Positions 1 through 7,377 of a stretch of DNA of 64,000 nucleotides are shown piece after piece (positions within the stretch are counted from its first letter, which is position 1; the number at the start of each line of letters is the position of its first letter). The stretch spans positions 682,001 through 746,000 of the forward strand of contig NZ_PYAX01000003.1 of NCBI RefSeq assembly GCF_003014735.1, given 5' to 3'. The DNA comes from Saccharothrix carnea (GTDB lineage: Bacteria; Actinomycetota; Actinomycetes; Mycobacteriales; Pseudonocardiaceae). The notes under the pieces were generated by a model, which saw nothing but the letters and a program-made list of their open reading frames with translations, made no database searches and was not told the origin of the DNA. A program made the position numbers and the translations under genes.

Positions 1-1187
1 TGGACGACCGCGTTGGACGTGGTCGTGCCCCAGTACTGCGCGACCGCACCGGTGTCGGTCGTCGTCTTCACGAACTCGTGCCAGCCCATGGGCTTCTTGC
101 CGTACTTGCCCACCAGCGGCAGCACCCGGTTCATGAACGCCTGGTACTCCTGGTCCGTGGTCGCGTGCGCCTCGTCGCCGCCGATGTGGAAGTACGGGCC
201 GGGCGTCAACGCGGCGATCTCGCGGATCACGTCCTCCACGAACGTGTAAGTGATGTCCTTGGACACGCACAACGACGAGTAGCCGACCGCGATGTCGGTG
301 CGCAACGCGGGCGCGACGCCGTTGCAGTTCAGCTCGGCGTACGACGCCAGCGCCGCGTTGGTGTGGCCGGGCAGGTCGACCTCGGGCACGACGGTGATGT
401 GCCGTGCCGCCGCGTACGCCACGATCTCCTGGTACTGCGCCTTGGTGTAGTACCCGCCCGGCCCGCCGCCGACCTGCGTGCTGCCGCCGTGGGTGGCCAG
501 CCGCGGCCAGCTGTCGATCACGATCCGCCAGCCCTGGTCGTCGGTCAGGTGCAGGTGGAAGTAGTTGACCTTGTAGAGGGCGAGCTGGTCGAGGTAGCGC
601 TTGACCGTGGCGACGGGGTGGAAGTGGCGGGCCACGTCGAGCATCGCGCCCCGGTGGCCGAAGCGCGGGTAGTCGGTGATCGTCGCGCCGGGCACGGCCC
701 ACGGGCCGGGTTGGGCGGTCCGGTGCTCCACCTTGGCGGGCAGGAGTTGGCGCAACGTCTGCACGCCCGCGAACAGGCCCGCTGGGGTGTTCGCGCGCAG
801 CTGCACGGACGCCGCCGTGACGGTGAGCTGGTAGCCCTGGTCACCGACCGACGCGGGTGCGCCGCCGATGAGCAGCGCGATGCCGTCTGCCGGGGTGCCG
901 GTGGTGTCGGTGACGGGCAGGGCGTAGCCGGTCGACGGGCGGAGCAGGGCGGCGAGGTGGTCGCCGACGCCGTGCGCGGCGGCCGTGGTGTGGATCCTGG
1001 TGTCGGCGGTGATCGCGTGCGTGACGCCGGCGGCGGGCTGCACCGAGACCGGCGCCGGGACGATGCTCTGCAGTGGTTCGGCGGCCGAGGCCGTGCTGGT
1101 GTCGGAGGCGACGTTCCACACGACGGTCGCCGCGGACACCATCACCAGGACGGCGAGCGCTCGCGCCGTCCTCGCTGGGAGTTTCAC
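1..1187 (-). CDS. beta-N-acetylhexosaminidase, GH20 family, secreted (3' end cut by window edge)
   Basis: About 395 residues are visible and the frame is still open at base 1, so the C-terminus is missing. The GTG start at 1187 follows a strong GGAGGA ribosome binding site. Residues 1-40 form a Sec-type signal: basic KLPARTARA, then a hydrophobic stretch. A GH20 N-terminal (GH20b-like) region follows, then the catalytic barrel, with HIGGDEA near 170-190 giving the Asp-Glu pair of substrate-assisted GH20 hydrolysis. The expected role is release of terminal GlcNAc or GalNAc from chitin oligomers or glycans outside the cell. It may complement the sialidase encoded near 10 kb. Upstream lies a DasR-like operator, which suits GlcNAc control. 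The family call is firm; exact specificity cannot be read. Confidence 0.93.
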   Translation of the reverse strand, partial: MKLPARTARALAVLVMVSAATVVWNVASDTSTASAAEPLQSIVPAPVSVQPAAGVTHAITADTRIHTTAAAHGVGDHLAALLRPSTGYALPVTDTTGTPADGIALLIGGAPASVGDQGYQLTVTAASVQLRANTPAGLFAGVQTLRQLLPAKVEHRTAQPGPWAVPGATITDYPRFGHRGAMLDVARHFHPVATVKRYLDQLALYKVNYFHLHLTDDQGWRIVIDSWPRLATHGGSTQVGGGPGGYYTKAQYQEIVAYAAARHITVVPEVDLPGHTNAALASYAELNCNGVAPALRTDIAVGYSSLCVSKDITYTFVEDVIREIAALTPGPYFHIGGDEAHATTDQEYQAFMNRVLPLVGKYGKKPMGWHEFVKTTTDTGAVAQYWGTTTSNAVV

Positions 1188-1246
1188 CGTTGGTCCTCCT
1201 CCGGGCAAGGCGGCTGGCGTCAAGCGTGCGTACGCCCGGGAGGAGA

Positions 1247-1267
1247 TGTCAATGGGTCTAGACCATT
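1247..1267 (-). promoter_or_regulatory. DasR-like (dre) operator overlapping a -35 hexamer of the GH20 gene
   Basis: On the minus strand the core TGGTCTAGACC (complement of 1255-1265) matches the centre of the Streptomyces dre site ACTGGTCTAGACCACT; flanking bases match less well, about 12 of 16 overall. It abuts TTGACA (complement of 1247-1252), a good -35, some 60 bases before the GTG start. A GntR-family GlcNAc repressor binding here would control the hexosaminidase. No dasR gene is in the window, so the regulator is inferred. Confidence 0.6.
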
Positions 1268-1270
1268 TGG

Positions 1271-4200
1271 CTACGCGAGGGCGAGCCTGCCGAGCTCCAC
1301 CCGGGACGAGACGCCGAGCTTCGGGTAGGCCTTGTAGAGGTGGTAGCCGACCGTGCGCGGGCTCAGGAACAGCTGCGCGCCGATGTCGCGGTTGCTCAGG
1401 CCCTCGGCTGCCAGCCGCACGACCTGCAGTTCCTGCGGGGTGAGGGCGCTGAGCGGGTCCGGCCCCGGCACGGCGCGGCTCTCGCCGGTGGCACGCAGCT
1501 CGGTGCGGGCGCGGGCGGCCCACGGTGTCGCGCCGAGCCGTTCGAACTTCTCCAGCGCCGACCGCAGGTGCGTGCGGGCGTCGGCCTTGCGGCGGGCCCG
1601 GCGCAGCCACTCCCCGTACAGCAGCTCGGTGCGGGCGCGTTCGAACGGGCGGCCTTCGTGGACGCGGTGCAGCTCGACGGCCTCCGCGTACCACCGCTCG
1701 TCGTCGGTGAGCAGGGCGCGGCAGCGTGCGGCGACGGCTCGGGCCCACGGCCTGCCGGTGGCCGACGCCCACTCGTCGTACCAGGTGGCGGCGTCCTCGG
1801 CGAACGAGTGCCTGCCCAGCCGGGCAGCGGCCTCGACCAGGTCGGGCAGGCTGGCGAGGGAGTACAGCCGGTGCGCGCCCGCCGCCACGTCGGCCAACCG
1901 GTCCAGCACGGCCTCGTGCCGGCCGAGGCCGAGGTCCAGCAGCGCCGACGCGCACGCGGCCCGCACCGACTGCGGCGTGTCACCGGTCATCGTCGCCACC
2001 AGTTCGTCCAGGCGGTCCTCGTCGCCCTCGATGGCGGCCAGTTCGGCGAGCACGCTCGACAGGAAGCCGACGCTGAACTCCTGGCCGATGTCGGCGGCGA
2101 TGCGCAGGCCTTCCTCGGCGGTGGCCCGCGCGTCCCGGTGCCGGCCGAGGTGCAGGCGGCCCCGGGCCAGGTAGGCGAGGGCGCGGGGCAGCACGCCGAG
2201 GGCGCCTTGCGCGCGGGACTGCCGTTCCAGGTCGAACGCCCAGGTGTAGGCGGCCTGGTCGTCGCCGAGGACGAGGTGCCACCACGCGGTGACGGCGTTG
2301 CCCGGTCCGCCCACGTACGGGGAGTCCAGCAGTGCGCGCAACGCGGTGATGCCGCCGGGGACGTCGTCGCCCTCCAGGCCCAGGGCGGCTTTGGCCAGGG
2401 TGCGGGTGTCGTCGGCGCCCGGCAGGCCTTCCGCGCGTGCCGCGATGGCTCTCAACACCTCGAAGTCACGGCCCGCCCACGCGTTGTTGGCGGCGTTGAA
2501 CAGCAGCTCACCGGCCAGGTCACGATCGGTGTGCTCGGCGCACGAGACGGCGCGGGCCAACTGCGCCGCGGCCTGCGTGGACCGTCCCTGCTCGCTGGCC
2601 AGCCGCGCCTGGATGCGGGCGACCCTGGCGCCGTCCACCGGGTTGCCGACCAGCTCCCAGGCCTGGTCGGCGAGCACGACCGCGCGGTCGAACTGGCCCG
2701 CCGCACCCGCCGCGCCCGCGGCCGCCGCCAGCCGGTGGCCGCGTTCGACCGGGTCCGGGGTGAGTTCGGCGGCACGGTGGTAGGCGGAGGCGACGGCGAG
2801 GTAGCCGCCCCGGCTGCGGGCGTCGTCGGCGGTGCGGGCGAGGGCTCGGGCGACGTCCTCGTCGGGTGCGGTGGTGGCAGCGGCCAGGTGCCAGGCGCTG
2901 CGGTGGGCGTCGTCCAGGACTTCGGCCAGGGCTTCGGCCAGCGCCCGGTGCACGGCGAGGCGGTCCTTGAGGGGCGCGCTCTGGTAGGCGGCGGCGCGGA
3001 TCAGGGGGTGGCGGAAGGTCAGCCTGCCGTCGTCGGAACGCAGGAGTTGGCGTTGTTCGGCGACTTCGAGGTCGTCCACGGACGCGCCCAGCAGGCCCGC
3101 CGCGTGGAACACCACGCCCGGGTCGCCGGTGTCGTCGGCGGCGGCGACCAGGAGGAGGGTGCGGGTGCGTTCGGGGAGGGTGCCGATGCGATCGGCGAAG
3201 GTCTGCTGGATGCGGCTGTGGGTGGGGAGGGCGGCGACGCGGTAGGCGTGCGCGGCCGGCAGGTGGCCTTCGCGTTGGGCGGCGGGGAGTTCCAGCAGCG
3301 CCAACGGGTTGCCGCGCGCTTCGTGGGCGATCTGGTCGCGGACGTAGCGCGGCAGGTCGGCGGCGTGTTCTTCGAGGAGGGCGGCGGCGTGCTCGGGGGC
3401 GAGGCCGGTGAGGCGCAGTTCGGGCAGGCCGGGTGCGGGGAACGGCGGTGCGTGCAGGTCGCGGGCGGCGAAGATCATCGCGATGCCCTCGGCCTGGAGG
3501 CGGCGTGCGGCGAAGACGAGGGCGTGCGCGGAGGCCGGGTCCAGCCAGTGCGCGTCGTCGACCAGGCAGAGGACGGGGCTCTGCTCGGCCAGGTCGGCGA
3601 GGAGGGTGAGCACGGCCAGGCCGACGAGGTGGTGGTCGCCACCGTCTGGCGGGGCCAGGCCGAGGGCGGCGCGCAGGGCGGACGCCTGGTTGGGCGATAG
3701 GGCGTCGACGCGGTCCACGACGGTGCCGAGGAGCAGGTTCAACCCGGCGAACGGCATGACCGACTCGGACTCCACCGCCGTACCGCGCAGAATCCGGAAC
3801 CGCACCGCCAAGTCCGCGCCACCGCCACCGCTGTCACCTCGACCACCGCCGGCACGGCTGCCGCCGCGACCACCACCGGCGCCGAACGCGGAGGTGGTGG
3901 ACGCGCCAGTCCCGGCCGATCCGCCAGTCCCGCTGCCCCTGGTGCCGATCGCGCCGCCAGTCCCGCTGCCGCCGGTGTCGGTCGCGCTCGGGTTGTTGCC
4001 CGGGGCGCCGGGCGATCGCTTCGCAGAGGTCCCCGCCAGGGGGTCCCCTGCTTTCATTGTGCCGAAGGGGTCTGACAATTCCGGCGTTCGCGAGGCGCGG
4101 TCGGGTGAGGCCGAGGTCGACAAGCCCAGGTCAGGCGAGGACCAAGGCGGCGAGGCAAGGGGCGGCGAGGAGAGAGCCGGCGCGGACGGGGGCGGTGAGG

Positions 4201-4345
4201 TGGCGCGGGTGGCGGCGTAGGTCAGCAGGGCGGACTTGCCGATGCCCGCCTCGCCGCGCACCACGAGCACGCCGCTGCGGCCGGTGCGGGCGGTGGAGAG
4301 GAGTTCATCCACCAAGGCCTGTTCGGCGGACCTCCCGTGCAGCAT
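1271..4345 (-). CDS. LuxR-family regulator with AAA/NB-ARC-like ATPase (LAL type)
   Basis: This is a 1024-residue LAL protein: a Walker A motif GEAGIGKS at residues 31-38, a Walker B segment LCLVDDAHWLD, a long alpha-helical sensor region, and a C-terminal LuxR helix-turn-helix (LTPQELQVVRLAAEG..., about 960-1024). It is probably an ATP-dependent transcriptional activator. Residues about 49-178, between the Walker A helix and the next conserved strand, are a low-complexity Pro/Ser then Gly/Ser/Thr-rich insert not expected in the family. TAGGGT (complement of 4353-4358) lies seven bases before the ATG and overlaps the upstream stop codon, so a leaderless transcript is possible besides read-through from the quinone reductase gene. 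Target genes are unknown. Confidence 0.9.
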   Translation of the reverse strand: MLHGRSAEQALVDELLSTARTGRSGVLVVRGEAGIGKSALLTYAATRATSPPPSAPALSSPPLASPPWSSPDLGLSTSASPDRASRTPELSDPFGTMKAGDPLAGTSAKRSPGAPGNNPSATDTGGSGTGGAIGTRGSGTGGSAGTGASTTSAFGAGGGRGGSRAGGGRGDSGGGGADLAVRFRILRGTAVESESVMPFAGLNLLLGTVVDRVDALSPNQASALRAALGLAPPDGGDHHLVGLAVLTLLADLAEQSPVLCLVDDAHWLDPASAHALVFAARRLQAEGIAMIFAARDLHAPPFPAPGLPELRLTGLAPEHAAALLEEHAADLPRYVRDQIAHEARGNPLALLELPAAQREGHLPAAHAYRVAALPTHSRIQQTFADRIGTLPERTRTLLLVAAADDTGDPGVVFHAAGLLGASVDDLEVAEQRQLLRSDDGRLTFRHPLIRAAAYQSAPLKDRLAVHRALAEALAEVLDDAHRSAWHLAAATTAPDEDVARALARTADDARSRGGYLAVASAYHRAAELTPDPVERGHRLAAAAGAAGAAGQFDRAVVLADQAWELVGNPVDGARVARIQARLASEQGRSTQAAAQLARAVSCAEHTDRDLAGELLFNAANNAWAGRDFEVLRAIAARAEGLPGADDTRTLAKAALGLEGDDVPGGITALRALLDSPYVGGPGNAVTAWWHLVLGDDQAAYTWAFDLERQSRAQGALGVLPRALAYLARGRLHLGRHRDARATAEEGLRIAADIGQEFSVGFLSSVLAELAAIEGDEDRLDELVATMTGDTPQSVRAACASALLDLGLGRHEAVLDRLADVAAGAHRLYSLASLPDLVEAAARLGRHSFAEDAATWYDEWASATGRPWARAVAARCRALLTDDERWYAEAVELHRVHEGRPFERARTELLYGEWLRRARRKADARTHLRSALEKFERLGATPWAARARTELRATGESRAVPGPDPLSALTPQELQVVRLAAEGLSNRDIGAQLFLSPRTVGYHLYKAYPKLGVSSRVELGRLALA
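4023..4079. repeat. palindromic, AT-richer patch inside the LAL gene
   Basis: GCAGAGGTCCCC (4023-4034) and GGGGTCCCCTGC (4040-4051) form a 12-bp stem with two mismatches and a five-base loop; next to it ATTGT (4056-4060) pairs with ACAAT (4075-4079). The patch is less GC-rich than its surroundings and is translated within the low-complexity insert of the LAL protein. It looks like a small dispersed palindromic element that landed in frame, but no second copy was seen in this window. Confidence 0.45.
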
Positions 4346-4355
4346 GTCCCCGACC

Positions 4356-5336
4356 CTAGCCGGCGTCCGGGAGCAGGACGACCTTGCCGACCGTGTGCCT
4401 GCTCTCCATCGCCTCGTGCGCCCGCGCGGCCTCGGACAGCGGGAACGGGTGGATGAACGGGGTCAGCCGGTGGGTGGCCGCCTCACGCAGGGCACGCGCC
4501 TCCAGAGCACGCAGCCCGCCCGAGCGCTTGGCCACCTGCGGACCGACCGCGACCGTCGCGGTCAACGCGCGGGCGAACAGGTCCTCCGAGGTCAGCCGCA
4601 CCAGCTCACCCGACGACGACCCGAACATCACCAGCCGGCCGCCCGGCGCGAGCAGGTCCACCGCACCCCGCCCCAGCACGCCGCCGACGCCGTCCAGCAC
4701 CGCGGTCACCTCCCGGCCGCCCAACTGCCCCAGCACCTCCCCCTGCCACCCTTCCTCCAGGTAGTCGACGGCGATCGCGGCACCCGCGCGCAGCACCGCC
4801 TGCCGCTTCTCCCGGCACCCCGCCAGCCCCACCACCAGCGCACCGGCCCGGGACGCCGCCTGCACCACCATCGTGCCGACACCTCCGGCGGCGGCGGTGA
4901 CGACGACCACGTCGTCCGGGGCCGGCGCCGCCGCGTCCACCACGCCCAACGCCGTGCTGCCGGTGCAGATCATCGCCACCGCCGCCGCGAAGCCGAGCCC
5001 GTCCGGGATCACGTGCAGCGCGCCGACCTCCCGCACCGCCAGCTCGGCGTACCCGCCGCCGGCCAGACCGAGCTGCGTCACCACCCGCTCCCCCAGCCAC
5101 GACTCGGCCACACCGGAACCGACCGCGTCGACCACACCGGCCACCTCGGACCCCGGCACGGTGGGCAGGTCCGGCAACGGCACCCACTCGGAGATGCCGC
5201 GCCGGATCACCGAGTCCACCAGGTGCACGCCCGCCGCACGCACCGCGATCCGCACCTGACCGGGCCCCGGCGACGGGTCCTCGACCTCCTCGCAGCGCAG
5301 CGCCGAGCCGAACGCGTGCAGCCGCACGGCGAGCAC
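4356..5336 (-). CDS. zinc-independent quinone oxidoreductase-like MDR protein
   Basis: 326 residues with the layout of QOR/zeta-crystallin medium-chain reductases: an N-terminal GroES-like part (VRIAVRAAGVHLVDSVIRRG), then a Rossmann domain with VTAAAGGVGTMVVQAA (the AxxGGVG NADPH motif). No catalytic or structural zinc cysteines are present, as expected for QOR. It probably reduces quinones or enones with NADPH. The GTG start at 5336 lies one base after the stop of the FMN reductase gene, so the two are translationally coupled. The substrate is unknown. Confidence 0.88.
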   Translation of the reverse strand: MLAVRLHAFGSALRCEEVEDPSPGPGQVRIAVRAAGVHLVDSVIRRGISEWVPLPDLPTVPGSEVAGVVDAVGSGVAESWLGERVVTQLGLAGGGYAELAVREVGALHVIPDGLGFAAAVAMICTGSTALGVVDAAAPAPDDVVVVTAAAGGVGTMVVQAASRAGALVVGLAGCREKRQAVLRAGAAIAVDYLEEGWQGEVLGQLGGREVTAVLDGVGGVLGRGAVDLLAPGGRLVMFGSSSGELVRLTSEDLFARALTATVAVGPQVAKRSGGLRALEARALREAATHRLTPFIHPFPLSEAARAHEAMESRHTVGKVVLLPDAG

Positions 5337-5337
5337 G

Positions 5338-5907
5338 TCAGGCCCCGTAAGGCTGCTTGGCGCGGGCCTCCTTGAGCGCCGTGCCCCACCAGACCAGCTG
5401 GTCCAGCATGGTCGTGGCGGCGTTGTTGACAGCCTCGGCCTCGACCGGCGCGCCCTCGTCGTCGAACCGCGACCAGGCGCCGTGGAAGCTGACCGTGTCC
5501 CGCACGGTCACGGCGTGCAGCTCGGCGAAGACCTGCCGCAACTGCTCGACCGCCCGCAGCCCGCCGCCGACGCCGCCGTAGGAGACGAACCCGACCGGCT
5601 TGGCCTGCCACTCGGTGAAGTGCCAGTCGATGGCGCTCTTCAGCGGCGCGGGGAAGCTGTGGTTGTACTCGGGCGTGACGACGACGAACGCGTCCGCGTC
5701 ACGCAGGCGCGGCGAGACCAGCGCGACCTCCGGCGCCGGGTCCTCGCCGAAGCCGTGCAGCCGGTCGGGCAGGTCCAGGTCGTCCAGGTCGAGCACGTCC
5801 ACGCTCAGGTCGTCGCGCTGCTTGGCGCGGTCGGTGAACCAGTTCGCCACGACCGGCGCGAACCGGCCCTTGCGGGTGCTGCCGACGATGATCGCTAGCT
5901 TGATCAC
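5338..5907 (-). CDS. NADPH-dependent FMN reductase family flavoprotein
   Basis: 189 residues beginning IKLAIIVGSTRKGR, the phosphate-binding loop of the NADPH-dependent FMN reductase (flavodoxin-like) family, followed by VVVTPEYNHSFPAPLKSAIDW, the signature that contacts FMN. The frame runs further upstream, but the GTG at 5907 directly after GAGGGAGGGAAC gives the standard N-terminus. Its product is likely a cytosolic NAD(P)H:quinone or azo reductase. It pairs with the downstream quinone oxidoreductase, which suggests a shared redox-stress role, and it is divergent from the MFS exporter. Confidence 0.9.
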   Translation of the reverse strand: MIKLAIIVGSTRKGRFAPVVANWFTDRAKQRDDLSVDVLDLDDLDLPDRLHGFGEDPAPEVALVSPRLRDADAFVVVTPEYNHSFPAPLKSAIDWHFTEWQAKPVGFVSYGGVGGGLRAVEQLRQVFAELHAVTVRDTVSFHGAWSRFDDEGAPVEAEAVNNAATTMLDQLVWWGTALKEARAKQPYGA

Positions 5908-5970
5908 GGGTGTTCCCTCCCTCGGTGTGTCGGTGACGACGCTAGGAGCGGGCGGAGGGCACGGGCATCT

Positions 5971-5980
5971 GTCACGTGAC
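5971..5980. promoter_or_regulatory. perfect palindrome GTCACGTGAC in the divergent promoter region
   Basis: A perfect 10-bp palindrome lies between the divergent FMN reductase (start 5907) and MFS (start 6067) genes, nearer the former. It could be an operator for the reductase operon. No cognate regulator can be named. Confidence 0.35.
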
Positions 5981-6012
5981 TGGTCGTCCATCAGTCGCAG
6001 GAGGTGCGGGAC

Positions 6013-6059
6013 GACCGGTCACCTGACGGATTCGACCGGTCCGCGTGCGGCCGTAGCTT
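6013..6059 (+). promoter_or_regulatory. MFS gene promoter with two GACCGGTC operators
   Basis: TTCGAC (6031-6036) and TAGCTT (6054-6059) are spaced by 17 bp and sit seven bases before the ATG at 6067, so the mRNA is probably leaderless. The palindrome GACCGGTC occurs at 6013-6020 and again at 6034-6041, the second copy overlapping the -35. That is typical of repressor control; the repressor is not identifiable. Confidence 0.5.
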
Positions 6060-6066
6060 CGCCGGC

Positions 6067-7377
6067 ATGACACGGGAAGCGCAGGTCAGGACGCGTTGGG
6101 CGCCGGTGGTGGCGTTGGCGGTGGCGATGTTGGTGGTCACCACCGAGATGACGGTCGCGGCGGTGGTGCTGCCCAGTCTGGGCAGCGAGTTGGACGTGGG
6201 GCCGGCGGCCACGGCGTGGGTGCTGCTGGCCTACACGCTGCCCATGGCGGCGGTGGCGATCCCGGCCGGGCGGTGGGTCGACCGGGCGGACGTGCGGTCG
6301 GCGTTCCTGCTGTCGTTGATCGGTGTCGCGGTGGCGAGCGTGCTCACGGCGGTCGCGCCCGCGTTCTGGGTGCTGCTGGTGGGACGGGTGCTGCAAGGCG
6401 TGGCCGGGTCGCTGGTGCTGGCCGGGTACATGCCGATCGTGGTCGCGGCGGTGCGGCCGGAGCAGCGCGGGCGGGCCATCGGGTACGTCATCACGATCAT
6501 GACGGTCGGCGGGCTGGCCGGTGCGCCGCTGGGCGGGTTGGTGGCCGGTGCGTTCGGGTGGCGTGCGGTGTTCCTGATGAAGCTGCCGGTGCTGGCGTTC
6601 GCGTTGTGGCTGGGGTGGCGGTCGCTGCGCGGTGACGGGCGCGGGCTGCCGCTGCCGGACCGGGGGCTGGTGCTGGAGGCGGTGCTGCTGGGCGGTGCGG
6701 TCACGTCGGTGCTGCTGGCGTTCGAGGACCGGGTGTGGCTGCTCGGGATCGGGTTGGTGCCGGCGGTGTGGTGGGGGCGGCTGCCCGCGTCACGGCCGGT
6801 GCTCACGGTGGTGCGGCGGCGGTTGTTCGGGCTGCCGCTGCTGACGTTGTCGCTGGTGTCGACGTTGGCCGGGGTGATGTTCTTCCTGGTGCCCTACCAC
6901 GTGGCGGACGTGCTGGGCGGTTCGCCGGAGGACGTCGGGGTGGCGCTGCTGGTGTTCGTGGCCGGGGTGGCGGCGCTGGCGCTGGTGTCGGGTTCGCTGA
7001 CCGACCGGTACGGGCCGTGGCTGGTGGCGATGGCCGGGTCGGTGGTGAGCGCGCTCGGGTTGGGGTTGCTCATGCTGCCGGTGACGGGGTTGGTCGACCT
7101 GTGCTGGCGGCTCGGCGTGCTCGGTGTCGGCCAGGGCCTGTTCAACACGGCGATGAACACGCTGGTCATGGCCGGTGCGCCGGAAGGGATGGAAGGTGCG
7201 GCGGGCGGGTTGAGCGCGACCGCGCGGATGGTCGGCGCGACGGTGGGTCCCGCGGTGGCGGCGTTGGCGGCGGGCTTGGCGGGCGGTGGTGAGGCCGGGT
7301 TCCGCACGGGTGTCGCGGTGTTGGCGGCGGTGGCCGTGGCGGGGGTCGTGGCGCTGGCGGCGGGTAGGCAGCGCTAG
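6067..7377 (+). CDS. MFS drug-efflux transporter
   Basis: 436 residues, about 12 predicted membrane helices. The loop after helix 2 reads AGRWVDRADVRS (motif A-like) and helix 5 has GGLAGAPLGGLVAG (motif C of drug/H+ antiporters), so it is likely an inner-membrane exporter of a toxic compound. The frame extends 21 codons upstream, but the ATG at 6067 fits both the hydrophobic N-terminus and the promoter. It is divergent from two oxidoreductase genes. Its stop overlaps the convergent SARP stop by four bases. Substrate unknown. Confidence 0.9.
   Translation: MTREAQVRTRWAPVVALAVAMLVVTTEMTVAAVVLPSLGSELDVGPAATAWVLLAYTLPMAAVAIPAGRWVDRADVRSAFLLSLIGVAVASVLTAVAPAFWVLLVGRVLQGVAGSLVLAGYMPIVVAAVRPEQRGRAIGYVITIMTVGGLAGAPLGGLVAGAFGWRAVFLMKLPVLAFALWLGWRSLRGDGRGLPLPDRGLVLEAVLLGGAVTSVLLAFEDRVWLLGIGLVPAVWWGRLPASRPVLTVVRRRLFGLPLLTLSLVSTLAGVMFFLVPYHVADVLGGSPEDVGVALLVFVAGVAALALVSGSLTDRYGPWLVAMAGSVVSALGLGLLMLPVTGLVDLCWRLGVLGVGQGLFNTAMNTLVMAGAPEGMEGAAGGLSATARMVGATVGPAVAALAAGLAGGGEAGFRTGVAVLAAVAVAGVVALAAGRQR

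Noticed and set aside
1340-3700. 786-codon plus-strand frame opposite the LAL gene
   Set aside because: The opposite strand encodes a complete ATPase and LuxR domain; the plus frame is low-complexity Gly/Val/Arg.
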